DNA from: Isoetes taiwanensis
Lineage: Eukaryota > Streptophyta > Lycopodiopsida > Isoetales > Isoetaceae
Length of the DNA stretch: 64,000 nucleotides
Reading direction: 5' to 3'
Assembly (NCBI GenBank): GCA_021234155.1
Contig: JAJEKV010000033.1
Coordinates: 3,885,454-3,949,453 of the forward strand
Positions within the stretch are counted from its first letter, which is position 1, and each line of letters begins with the position of its first letter. A program made the translations under genes and the position numbers. This document shows, in pieces, positions 46,313 to 57,055 of this stretch. The notes beneath the pieces were generated by a model. That model had not been told where the DNA came from. It made no database searches and worked only from the letters and a program-made list of their open reading frames with translations.

Positions 46313-47565
46313 TCAAGTGTGTGCCCAAGGACATAGCTGATCTCGCATGTCCATAACCTCCTGAAGATATGATCCCAGCACCCGTACGGATGCTGTGCTT
46401 AATGTCACATGTAACTGCTGGCCAGACCTGACCAACTCAGCATATCGTGACCGAATTTGATCATATGCTGGGCAACTTTGAAGGGCATGAGATTCATCCT
46501 CAATGACTCCCATTTGGCAGCATTGACAAAGCCTGCCCTGGCGTGGCTCACCAATCCATCTGCCTGTCTCAATTCGAAGATGATGTGCCCTTGTGCGAAT
46601 GGAGGCAATGAGTCTGCGCCTTTTCATGGGCAAGTGGGTACGCAGGTAGCATTGCGGGCCTCGTTCCAATGTGGGATTTATGTGGCGCTGGTAGTGTGCT
46701 GTCTTGACCTGTTCAAGGGCATTGGCATCCCAAAGCTTGCTGAGGAAGCAATCGTCAAGATATTGCCTCAAGCTATGGCGATCTGCCTCTGTTTGCACAT
46801 GTATGCACCTGTGCTCCTGCACATTCCATCTAGCCAACCATTGAGCTCTCTTTTCCCTCCAGCAGGCCTTGAGGCGCTGCGGCTCCATTGCCATGATATA
46901 AGCTAGTTTAGGGAGACGAGCATCGTCCATATTGACCACCTTCTAAAAATAGACAATGTGCCGATCAAGGGCCGCCCTCTGAAGAGGCAAGAATCCTGTC
47001 TCCTGCAGTAGAATTTGATATGGGACTGTGGACTTCACCCCTAGTGCTCGTACTAAGAAGGCTTTCTGGACCTGCTCCAAGTCATTCCAAGTAGCAAGTG
47101 ATACTACTGGGCCCCATACTTCCACCCCGTATAAAAGGACAGGCTCCACTAAGACCTTGAACAGGCGTGACTGATGGGCCCAATCATACAACTCCGCTCT
47201 ATGACTATTGTTTTGCATTGCATATAGTGCCTTCCAGCCTACTTACCACTTTCGAGGCCCGTATGGATGTGTCCCAAAGGCATAGTAGAAGGAAACTCCA
47301 CTCCCAAATATTTGTATGTGGATGCAACTTCCACATTTTGGCCTCGAATCAAGGAGGGGACCTCTACGTGGACGTGAAGATGATATGAAAACCACCTTAG
47401 TCTTGGCCAGGTTGACGCCAGCATATCGGGCCGCTTCGCTTGGCGAGAATGTCTAGGGCATCGAGATGTCGTTGCATGTCTGCTGGTGTGTAAGCTAGGA
47501 GGTCCACATCATCAGCATATATTAACTGTCTGATGATCTGATAGAGAAGGTGAGCTCCATCGCCC
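46313..47565 (-). pseudogene. Non-L1 LINE reverse-transcriptase fragment
   Basis: Minus strand, several frames in order: LIYADDVDLLAYTPADM with YADD near 47,525; AGVNLAKTKVVF; STYKYLGVEF; VEPVLLYGVEVWGPV at ~47,130; then a long frame (46,939-46,313) with MKRRRLIASIRTRAHHLRIE and a zinc-binding end CQCCQMGVIEDESHALQSC. YADD with an LYGVEVWG block is typical of RTE/jockey-like rather than L1-type LINEs. Frameshifts and the missing 5' half make it dead. Its 5' edge meets the (GA)n tract. Confidence 0.75.
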
Positions 47566-47577
47566 CCATTATCAGCA

Positions 47578-47580
<3 letters not shown>

Positions 47581-47672
<92 letters not shown>
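47581..47672. repeat. (GA)46 microsatellite
   Basis: Uninterrupted dinucleotide repeat of 92 bases. Confidence 0.99.
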
Positions 47673-47675
<3 letters not shown>

Positions 47676-47679
47676 GCCC

Positions 47680-47905
47680 CGCCTGCCCAATTTAAGGGCC
47701 AAAAAAGAAAATGCCCCTCAAATTGCCCCAAGTAGCGGGGGTGTTCAATTTGGTCGGCCCAAATTGGGCGGGCGCCCAATTTAAGGGCAATTTTTTTTTT
47801 TTTTTTTTTTTTTTTTGGCCCTTAAATTGGGCGCCTGCCCAATTTGGGTAGACCCAATTGAGCAACCACCCTATTTGGGCTCACCAAATTGGGCGCCGGC
47901 CCTGC
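47680..47905. repeat. Palindromic GCCCAATTTAAGGGC modules around a T26 run
   Basis: The words gcccaatttaagggc and cccttaaattgggc alternate on either side of a 26-T run (47,791-47,816) and can pair. More aaattgggcg words follow to 47,905. Confidence 0.75.
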
Positions 47906-49782
47906 ACGATATTGGACCCCTACAAACTCGCTGCACAAATTTGAGCTACCGAAATGGTTGCCTGCAGCATGCTGAGCCATATTGTTCATTTACAACCATC
48001 ACATTTGAGCCAAGATAGTAGCATAATATTTTACTGATGACAACATCGTTAGCACATATTAACTCAAACCATTCCAGCCTTGGGATTTCAACAATGAATG
48101 CTCCTACCTCATTTTGAAGCTTGAGGTGTGTCTCAACGCCTCATCACCAATGTAGCAATGCATGCCGCAACACTTCTATAATGAACATTCTTGCAATGAT
48201 ATACAAATGTACTATTATCGTAACGTCCAAATAGACTTACTTGTATAATATCGGCTAGATCCAGAGTGATCAGATGCTCCTCTGCACCCCAGAACCTTGA
48301 GAGAGCTTGAGAACCTTTCGATTGTGGAAAAAGGAGAACTTGAAAGTGGGACAAATTTTGAATTTTAGAAATTGGCGGATGTGGAAAAGGGGGGGAACTT
48401 GAAAGTGGGACAATTTTTGAATTTTAAAAATTGACAGACGTGTCAGCGGAGGTGAAATACTAAAGTCATGTCACGTCTACATTCAAATTTTAAATTTGAA
48501 AGAGACGTGTATGTAACGTGTCGATTTATTATTCGTTGCCCGCCCCCCTTTTTTTTCTTTTCATGGCCATTTACCTTATGGGCGATGACGGGACGCTTAT
48601 CTCTCCGATGAATGCCTCCTATTCTAAAACCAGCTTGTTCTTAAACGGTAGAGGAGGAAGTTCACAGGTTCTTTTCTATCTATTTGTTCCTTCTCTCATA
48701 AGATTGGCAAATGGTTTTTTAGGCCTTTTTTGTGGTTAAATGGGCTACAAAACTAAAACAGCAAGCCTGGCATTGTGCAATCGAATAGTAAGATCCGCAG
48801 TGGAGCCTTTCTCTTGCAGATTCAATCTACTGCCTGCAGATTTAAGGACATCCAGGAGTTGAGATATTACACATTACCCTATTCTGGATCCTTGTTGCCG
48901 GTTCTTTCTTCTTAGTTTACATTCTGTTCTTGCATGTTTTGATTGTTTCTAAGTTATTTATTTATGAATGGGGCTTGGCTGGAGCAGGGTCTCATGCCTT
49001 GGAGGTTCGATTCCCTTGTAGCCTTGCTTTTATGTAAGAGTTGGATTTTTGTTTGCTTCTGATGTAATGATGTAAAAGTTGGATTTTTCCGGCTTAAATT
49101 GAGCGATCGCCCAATTTAAACTGCATGGGCTTTGTTAGATGTCTTCAATCTGCTCAGCAAGTCTTCCAATATGATGAAATAGAGCTTATGTTTGGAATTT
49201 GTTGAGGCTAAATTGGGGGATCGCTTTGTATTTGTTGAGGCTAAAATTGGTTGTGAAACAGAGCTTATACTTGAATTTATGGAGGCTAAATTGGGCGGTC
49301 CCCCAATTTTAACTTCCAATTAGTTAGGCAGAGTTCCTTTGGCTTATCTATTCACTTATATCGCTGGACTTGGATTGGATGAGTGCCCAGTCAAATTTCA
49401 CGTTGTGCTGCACAACTAAGCTTCAACGGCTGGCTAAATCTTCTGCTAAATCTTCTGCTTACTGCAACCAAGCTTCTGCTATGAACTAGAATCGCTGCAG
49501 TCAAATCTACCGCTTCTACAGAATCTGTTTAAAGCTATCGGCTAGAAATCCCAGAGCTTTACTAACTTATGTGACCATGGCTGCTGCTATCACCTGAGAT
49601 CGATGCCTGCCAGTGCCAGACCCACTATATCAGCGAGTTTACTGAGGATCTAGATTTGCAGAGATAACCAGGCAGCCTCATATTTGCAAAACATTCTCAT
49701 GCCTGGATTTTGCTGAGATAACTAGGATTCTCACGTCTAATGCCTAGTTGGGATTTACAGGATTCTAAGTGCCGTATTCTGC
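47906..49782. other. Non-coding stretch inside the MULE
   Basis: No gene. It contains a ~65-bp near-duplication (about 48,329-48,445, ggaacttgaaagtgggaca units) and further aaattgggcg-type palindromic words at 49,090-49,125, 49,205-49,225 and 49,285-49,315. Confidence 0.5.
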
Positions 49783-49896
49783 CGGATTCTCATAAACCAT
49801 AGTGCAGGATTCTCATAGACCACAGTGCTGAGATAGAATCGGATTCTCATAAACCATAGTGCAGGATTCTCATAGACCACAGTGCTGAGATAGAAT
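49783..49896 (+). repeat. 57-bp perfect tandem duplication
   Basis: Two identical 57-base copies beginning cggattctcataaacc. Confidence 0.93.
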
Positions 49897-50116
49897 CGGC
49901 TAAATAGATAGATTCGACCTGTAATATGATCGAATCGGCCTTTGCCCTTAGATCCGGTGAGCCGTTCTTGGTTCTTGGCTCTGATACATTTTCTGAATAA
50001 TGGGTCGATGACCCGTTATCAGCCACACAACAATTTTAATGGCATAATTTTCCAAACATTATGTATAATTTTAGGTCATGTTACTTCTCTTTAAGTATTT
50101 GAAATGTTCGTAAAAA

Positions 50117-50290
50117 ACAGTTACGATCCATTCCGCCGCGTCCACCAGTAGCGCCTTGCCACGTGGCGCGTTTCTAATTCAGGAATGTTAATAAATTTTA
50201 GTTTGATGCATTTACCTGACATTCAGAGTTTTTACCCGATATTTCGGATTTTTACCCAACATTCTTGGCGACGGAATGGATCGTAACTGT
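50117..50290. mobile_element. Small MITE with 23-bp terminal inverted repeats
   Basis: acagttacgatccattccg... at the left is repeated in reverse complement at the right (50,268-50,290) with one mismatch in 23. It is about 174 bp long with no coding content. A target duplication is not clear. Confidence 0.65.
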
Positions 50291-50305
50291 CTTCCACGTT
50301 ACATG

Positions 50306-50395
50306 AATGTCAATTTACTTGACATTCCTGAGATGTCAACAGGGCTCCGCGCGTCGCCCTGTTTCCATCTCAGGAATGTCAAGTAAATTGACATT
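50306..50395. repeat. Hairpin: 40-bp stem, 10-base loop
   Basis: 50,306-50,345 pairs with 50,356-50,395 at 38 of 40 positions; the loop is tccgcgcgtc. It lies 15 bases from the preceding MITE. It may be a foldback remnant or a small-RNA precursor-like hairpin. Confidence 0.85.
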
Positions 50396-50740
50396 CCTGT
50401 ATACAGAAGTCACCTCCATGTGAGCTAGAGGAGGGTTCTGCTCACTTACGCTCCACAAAAATTCAAAGAAAGGATGGAAGTTTTAAAAGAGGCTACATGG
50501 AACCTACATAAAAGAGGCTACTCAACTCCTTCGTGAAGAACATGGAGAAGCTCAATCGACTGAAATGCAACCTAACACTTGAGACTTAATTGTTATCCAC
50601 GTGACTATTCAGTGAAGACGTTCCTTGAAGTTGGGCGCCATTTTGAGTGTCTTGAGATGAATCTAGGAGAACCAGATTTGCACAACATCGCCTTAAGTAG
50701 CAACACCTTCGGTTATGAGGGCGCTTAACTACCAACACAT

Positions 50741-51193
50741 AACAACCAACACATAACTACCATTAACATTAATTAACACAACCATTGGGTCCAACACATT
50801 TAAATTAAAATCCCCCTTAAACCCCCTTTGGTTTGGGTGCATATTCACACGGGGGGTGACGTAGGGCAGCGAGAGCCCTCATAATTGTATTTTGCACGTA
50901 CAAAATCAACACCATATAGTGTTCCGCTTGAAATCTTATAGTATTTTGCGAATCTTGTTATATAGTATAGCAAATTTTGTACTTGCATACCCCACAAACG
51001 AGGAACTTTACGTACGGTGTAGATTAAGGAATAAGGGATGAATATGCCTATCCAACAGCTCGCGTTGCCCGGGGTCACCCCCCGTGTGAATATGCACCCA
51101 AACCAAAGGGGGTTTAAGGGGGATTTTAATTTAAATGTGTTGGACCCAATGGTTGTGTTAATTAATGTTAATGGTAGTTATGTGTTGGTTGTT
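50741..51193. mobile_element. Foldback element copy 2, opposite orientation to copy 1
   Basis: Same long inverted arms (taaattaaaatcccccttaa and the caaaggggg block) and the same core as 17,098-17,672, but the core reads on the other strand. Close identity by eye. This copy keeps a short gtgtgaatatgcac stretch in both arms that copy 1 lacks in its right arm. Its outermost ~50 bases are missing or different. Confidence 0.82.
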
Positions 51194-52159
51194 AAACTAA
51201 AACAAATTTTGGGCCCTTCGGGCCCTAAAAAAAGCAAACATACGTAAAAATATGTAGCAATATGTAATACGTAATATGTAATACGTAATGGTAAAAATAA
51301 TATGAGTAACACAAGCTTCTAATACTAATATCTAGCATTAGCATAATGGTAGATAGATTTTGAAAGGAAGGATTATTAAATTTTGAAGTTTAAAGGATTG
51401 TAGACATTCAAAGGAAGGGTGAGATTTTGAACCTTAGGCAGTAGATATAAAGGGAGGGCGAGTTTTTTAAGAATGGGCATTGCTAGATATTGGTAGACAT
51501 TGAAAGGAAGGGCTATAATGATAGATATTGAATTTTAAATGGAAATAGTTCAAGGAAACAAACGTGAAAAACCATGGGATTTTTTACGGAGCAGGATATT
51601 AGGGCTACTTTAGGGTTTCTGCATTCGATCAGAATCATGCCAGTCTGTACTCTGTGCCATGTGCTTTGAATGTGCCCTGCTCTGAACAGAAAATTCTATG
51701 TTTCTGCCATCATCATGCAGCTTTTGCTTCCAGATTCTGATTGCCATGTCTTCTGCCATCTGCATGCCATCGCTCTGCTCTGAACAAGAAAGGCATTGCC
51801 TCTGCTCTGAGATTAATCTGCAAGACAAAAGGATGAAGCAGCGAAGTGGCCTCTACCATTGCCGCCTGTGGTTGCTGTCGAGATTTGCAAGCGCCCCATC
51901 TGCCGCCCAAGCTGCTGCCATCGCCAAGCTTGCCATAGCTATGCTGCAAAATGAAGGGACAAAGTAGAGACAGAGAAAGAGGCAAGAAGGAAATCAAAAC
52001 CACCGAAAGCTTGTTATATGCATGCAAGAAATCTCCCTGCCATTGCCATAGCTTGAGGACGCCGACCTGCACAAGAAGTGGAAGGAGAAGAAAGAAAAAT
52101 TGTTGCCATAGCCGGACCTGCAGAAATGAATGGAAAGGAGAAGATCATGAGAGCTTACC
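51194..52159. other. Non-coding stretch inside the MULE
   Basis: No gene. The text just after the foldback element contains gggcccttcgggccc (palindromic). Frames of ~90-120 codons around 51,700-52,070 overlap on both strands and show no domain. Confidence 0.45.
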
Positions 52160-52424
52160 AAAACAGATGCAAAACCAATCGGATTTGGCCGAATCTAACT
52201 GTGTTGTTCCTAGATATTGAGAAGACACAGGTTTCGGAGGGTTTTGCAGGGAAAAAGCTGAGGAGATCTGGCTATGGCAGCACAACTTTAGGGTTTCAGC
52301 ATTCGAACATGGCAGCTTAAAAAAACAGATGCAAAACCGATTGGATTGGGCCGAATCTAACTCAAGACACAGGTTCCAGAGGGTTTTGCAGGGAAAAAGC
52401 TGAACACATCTGGCTATGGCGGCC
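52160..52424 (+). repeat. Imperfect tandem duplication (~105-120-bp units)
   Basis: 52,160-52,280 and 52,322-52,424 share aaacagatgcaaaacc, ggccgaatctaact, gagggttttgcagggaaaaa and tctggctatggc with differences. Confidence 0.8.
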
Positions 52425-52817
52425 AATTTGTGCGAGAAACATTCTGCTCCTTAACAATGTAAACTCATGGCTCCAGTTTCGGCCTGTGGGTTTCACTGCA
52501 AGATCTGTCTCCATCTCGACTTTAGCATGCTAAATATCAACACACTGAAAATAAGAATATCAACACACTGTTGCCTTGAAACCCACCAGACCATGCCATG
52601 GAAACTCTGAATATGTAGCACAAACTGCTGAAGCAAGCATCCGGCCGCATTATCCTCTGCACTAAAGCTCTCTGCTCTTCTGCACATGCAAACCAAATAA
52701 AATGCTTATTCACATACGCTTCCACTCCAAATCTGTTTCCACTCTGATCACAAGAACATTAATTTTTTGCAAGAATGCCCTGAAATGCTATCACGAGGCT
52801 TGCATGTTCAGCCCCTA

Positions 52818-53015
52818 AAATAAAAAGAGGGCTTTTGTTGTGAGCCCTTGGATGTTGGACCATTGAAAAAAAAAAGGCTAAATCAACGGCTAAAAAATGG
52901 TGCACTCTAGATGTACGCATTAGTACATCCATTCGAATACGCCATGAAATCTTAGAAAAACCTTTGTGAAAAGCGTACAAAAACATAAAAAAAAACCCTG
53001 TTATTATGCTATATA
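52818..53015 (+). repeat. Dispersed repeat, copy 2
   Basis: Related to 18,291-18,556: it shares gagggcttttgttgtgagcc, tgcactctagatgtacgcat and ctgttattatgct in order. Not tandemly doubled here. Confidence 0.7.
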
Positions 53016-53204
53016 TTCAGAACACCGCTTGGATTTTCCTTTCATGTCCCAATTGACACAATGCCTGTCTGCTCACCTACCTGCACGATTCCCAAAATAT
53101 TGCATCGTATAATTAAAAAAAATGCAATATTCTAAACATTAGCCATCATTTCAGAGGCATATGGACTCAGAGAAAGTCCATATATAATGAAACTGTGCTT
53201 AAAT

Positions 53205-53495
53205 ATGTGTCCTGAATAACCATATAGGACCTATGTCCTGATTAACCTTAAAGGACATTAGTCCTTATTAACCATAAAGGACATGTGTCCTGATTAACCA
53301 TAAAGGACATGTGTCCTGATTAAACACAAAGGACAATGTCCTGATTAACCACTTAGGACCATTGTCCTGATAAACCATAAAGGACATTTGTCCTGATTAA
53401 ACACAAAGGCCTATGTCCTAATTAACCACTTTTGACCATTGTAGATTAACCATTTTCTTGATTAATCATTTATGACTATGTCCTGATTGACCCTT
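53205..53495 (-). repeat. Third tandem array next to the right terminal repeat
   Basis: The same ~25-bp family, in the orientation of the 44.6-kb array (cctgattaaccataaaggac units), about 140 bases inside the right terminal inverted repeat. Confidence 0.88.
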
Positions 53496-53636
53496 ATTTT
53501 TTATACCACTTATTTATTTAAAGGAGTGCACTTAATTAAAATATTGTACTAAATTTTGAGGTTAGTTGGCCAACCTAATCATGACCTAGTACGATTTGCA
53601 CCTTTGTGGCAGGTCCCTGATGTACCTTTGTGGCCG

Positions 53637-53900
53637 GATCTGGTTCGAGTGGTGTGAGGCATGTACCTGATGTACCATTGTGGCAGGAAGGCTTTAATGA
53701 AAGATTGGCATGGATGGGTGATGATCCATGCGGGTATGCCATGCAGCGATGTTGAATGTAGCATGGGTTGAGGATCCCCCGCATGCCATGGGGATCGGAT
53801 GGGATCGGATGGGATGGGGGTGGCTGATTCCGGATGTCTGGAAAAACCACTGCCTGTTTGTCCGGATAAACCACATCCTGGATGATATATACGGGCTTCC
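53637..53900 (-). repeat. MULE right terminal inverted repeat
   Basis: Reverse complement of 29,883-30,177, ending ...cgggcttcc against the duplication. Confidence 0.9.
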
Positions 53901-53910
53901 ATGTCTGGGG
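53901..53910. repeat. Target-site duplication, right end of MULE
   Basis: atgtctgggg, identical to 29,873-29,882. Confidence 0.88.
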
Positions 53911-56049
53911 TATTAATATGAACTACACTAATTGAGTTCGTCCTCCTTACAATAGTTTTGCTATGGAAAATTACAAGGTCAGACAGCGTTGACATTGTAT
54001 TTTTTGCCTCTATTTTATGATCGTTCCTACATGTTTAATTTCAGCATTGTTTGGCAGATCTACATGTAGGTCTTTGTAGAAGACAATCTTAGGTAGGCGA
54101 GTTGAAGCCAATGTTGATGGAATCGGTACAGTTGCATTTCAACTATGGATTCCTTGGTGTCCTTCAATACAATATCACTTATGCCAAAAATTTTATACTA
54201 TGGTTATGAAGTAGGCATAACCATAAATAAGAATTTGATTATCATGTGCTTGAGAAATATGTTGATTTGGAGCCACTTTTCATAACTATTTCATTTTCCA
54301 ATTGGTGCATGCTATCTGTTTGGTTACATGGGCTACTGCAAATGGCAAATTCTTCCAGAATGAAAAGTAAGAAGGTGGCACTTGCATGTTAAACACTGCC
54401 ATATTTTGATGGCACCTTTGTTTGTGCCGGGCATTGTAATGTAATTCTAGCAATCCAAGGTCGTATCTAGATTTTTTAGTTAACGTAGTTGTGCAGAAAC
54501 ATCTGTTTTTTGTGTTCATATTGTGATGCTGCATTTTTTTAGGATTATTTAAATTTTCAAGTAATTGTGGACGCACCCATAATTACTATTGTTGTAGAGC
54601 TCTAAACATAGTCTATATTTGTGTAGCAAACCTGAAGAATAGAGATGTGTGCTACGATAATCTAATATGGGTTAATGTGTTATCCATTAATGCTTTTCCA
54701 TGCTAGTTTTTGCAAGACCTCTGAGAGATATTATGACTTTGTGGTTAAAAAGAATAACTCCTTCTATTTTCAATCGGATGCAATCTTTTTAAGACCTCCG
54801 AGACATGTTAAATGATTGAGACCGTCTTTTGGCTTTGCTCAACTAAGGCAACTCTATATCAGAGGGTAATCAGGTGAGTTGTAGTAGAAAAAAGCTTGTG
54901 CATTTTATGTTCTTAGATTACTTTGACCTAATAAGCATAATGGCCAGGCCTTTTGGATCATTATATGAGGCACTTCAAGCTGCATAGTCATGCCTTTCAT
55001 ATATCTAGAAATTGTGTGTTTAGCATTTGCATGAATATGTAAAGGAAACAAGGATTATTGTAGGTTAGTGCAATCTTTAGTGCATTTTAGCAAAACTTGA
55101 TGCAATTGTTCTTTTGTAGGTCACCTCATTTGCCTTGAAAAAGCCGTATTGTAAGGGTTTGTTTTTGTTAATGTTAGGATTTCTATAGGAGTTGCGGCAG
55201 TTCTGAACTTCTTTTTTCAAGCTTATTATGACATGATGCCCTAGTCAGCCTTGCTCTTTAAGAAGGTTTGTTACCCTATCATAAGCTTTCCTGTAAGTTC
55301 GGGATTAAACTGGATTGGTTTTGTTTGGAAAAGTAAGCATATTTTGCGGTGTAAAATAATCTGAAACAGGTATGTTATTACTCGGTTATTATAGAGTTCA
55401 ATTATTTGGGGAATGCAAGGATGTTTACTGGCTAGATCATTGCGTATATCTTCTTGCAGCAAGACAATTAGCCATGCCGTTTGGCTTTAGAATTTAGAAT
55501 TTGCTGGGGTTTTATTGCTTTAGCTAAGAAGGTAGTCCCATGCAACATTTGAATGATAGGTTAAAATGCTCAGATTTTGTCTAGATACGATACAATATGA
55601 TGCTTCCTTAATGCTAACTTTTGATGGGTTGTAGTACGCTTGCAAGTGGGTAGACAAAGTAAGTTTTGTAAGTATTTTTGCAGCATTGCCAATAACATAG
55701 CATTTGGATGAGCTTGGGTCCTATGGCTTTAAAGTAGGTGGAAACTAGAAAGCTTGAGGACGCCCATAAAACATTTGACAAGATGCCTCTTAGGATTGCA
55801 GTTTCATGGACAAAAATGCAGTACCAAATGCAACTTAAAGTAAGGTGATTATGTCAAGGAGATAAACCGACATCTTGCATTTATAGACCTTTTTCATTGT
55901 ATGAGCTCGAGTGTGTTACAACCAAAATACAACATAATATGTTGTATGAGCTCGAGTGTGTTACAACCAAGAACACATATTATATGAGTTCGGGTGTGTT
56001 ACAACCAAAATACAACACATAGTAGATATACTTTGCAGAGGAATATAAG
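53911..56049. other. Non-coding stretch right of the MULE
   Basis: No gene recognised. Tandem units of atgagctcgagtgtgttacaa (spacing 45, then 38 bases) lie at about 55,901-56,025. Confidence 0.5.
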
Positions 56050-57055
56050 GCACTTTTTCACTATTTAACATGGCATAATATACGAGACAACATTAATACC
56101 ATACTCTTCATATGCAATCACATATAGTCCCAATCTTCATGTCCAATCACGTATAGTGCTAACGCATCTTCCAGTAATAATTTCGAGGTGTCAACACATC
56201 TTTCAGTAATAATTTTGAGGTGTCTGTCTGTCCCTCTGCCCTAATCGACAACACAGATTGTGCCATATGATCTAATGCTCCTGGGTTTTTTTTTTTTTTT
56301 TTTTGAAGAACTGTGTCATCAATATATTAAAAGAATGGTAATGTTACAAAGCAAGTGAGGAGGAAGGAGAACTGCCCCAAAGAGACAGTGATACCTCGAC
56401 ACTCCACAACAAACTCACAGAAAAACTGCAACTCTACTGCTGTACAAACCGACCATCACCATCTACAACACCCAAGAAGTCCCGCCAAATAGCAAACTTC
56501 CGCTCTACTAATCCCGGGAACACCAGAAAGCTTTGAAATAGCTTGTACCTGAGTCGAGGAATCAGAGAGGCTGCAGGCTGCTGAATCCTCTGAAAGATCC
56601 ACAACCGCCGCCGCTTCCAAATCAGCCACACCATCCAAGCCACATCTAATGCTCCCATGTTGGATAATTAAAAAGGCGTCAGTGGTTGAGCTTGCTCACT
56701 GTGTAGGCTGCTGGGAGAATTTGGCACAAATTTGAGTCCAAGTGGGCACTTTTTCACTATTTAACATGGCATAATATACGAAACACGATTAATATCATAC
56801 TCTTCATGTGCAATCACAGTCCCAATCTTCATGTCCAATCACATATAGTGCCAACGCATCTTTCACTAATAATTTCGAGGTGAACACATCTTTCAGTAAT
56901 AATTCCGAGGTGTCTGTCTGTCCCTCTGCAATAATCGACAACACAGATTGTGCCACGTGGCCTAATGCTGCCATGTTGGATATTTGAAAAGGCATTGGTG
57001 GTTGAGCTTGCTCACTGTGTAGAGAAGTTGGCACAAATTTGAGTTCAAGTCTGCA
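56050..57055. repeat. ~310-bp tandem duplication, one copy split by a LINE
   Basis: Copy A (56,050-56,281 plus 56,644-56,745) and copy B (56,746-57,055) share ggcactttttcactatttaa, the cgaggtgtctgtctgtccct block and gagcttgctcactgtgtag with scattered differences. Copy B is uninterrupted where copy A holds the LINE. Confidence 0.88.
56282..56643 (-). mobile_element. 5'-truncated L1-type LINE, 362 bp
   Basis: On the minus strand it encodes only the end of ORF2 (AWMVWLIWKRRRLWIFQRI, then LIPRLRYKLFQSFL), a short 3' untranslated region and a poly-A (T19 on the plus strand, 56,286-56,304). It is flanked by a 12-bp duplication, atctaatgctcc (56,270-56,281 and 56,644-56,655). The tail resembles the LINE at 24-28 kb (LIPQLRYKLYLSYL). 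Confidence 0.88.

Larger units (their letters stand above)
29883..53900 (+). mobile_element. 24-kb MULE DNA transposon carrying a ULP1-like gene
   Basis: The ends are inverted repeats starting GGAAGYCCGTATATATCATCC (one left/right difference, Y), matching for roughly 260-295 bases, and both are bordered by the same 10-bp direct repeat. Inside are a plus-strand MURA/FAR1-like transposase gene, a minus-strand ULP1-like protease gene, a second unrecognised minus-strand gene, and arrays of one ~25-bp repeat whose orientation reverses near the centre. Later arrivals include a 6.86-kb LINE, a non-L1 LINE relic, a foldback element and small MITEs. MULEs carrying ULP-like genes are known from flowering plants (KAONASHI in Arabidopsis, CUMULE in melon), and this belongs to that kind. 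The transposase is broken, so the copy is not autonomous now. The chance that two unrelated MULEs happen to share outer flanks is very small given the 10-bp match. Confidence 0.85.

Noticed and set aside
46457-46906. Plus-strand 149-codon frame
   Set aside because: Antisense to the YADD-type LINE tail, which shows ordered motifs and a zinc-binding end.
47522-47779. Frames coding (Leu-Ser)n or (Arg-Glu)n
   Set aside because: Produced by the (GA)46 microsatellite.
29883-53900. Two separate small MULEs, one at each end, instead of one large element
   Set aside because: The repeats face each other, match closely, and have the identical 10-bp duplication only on their outer sides.
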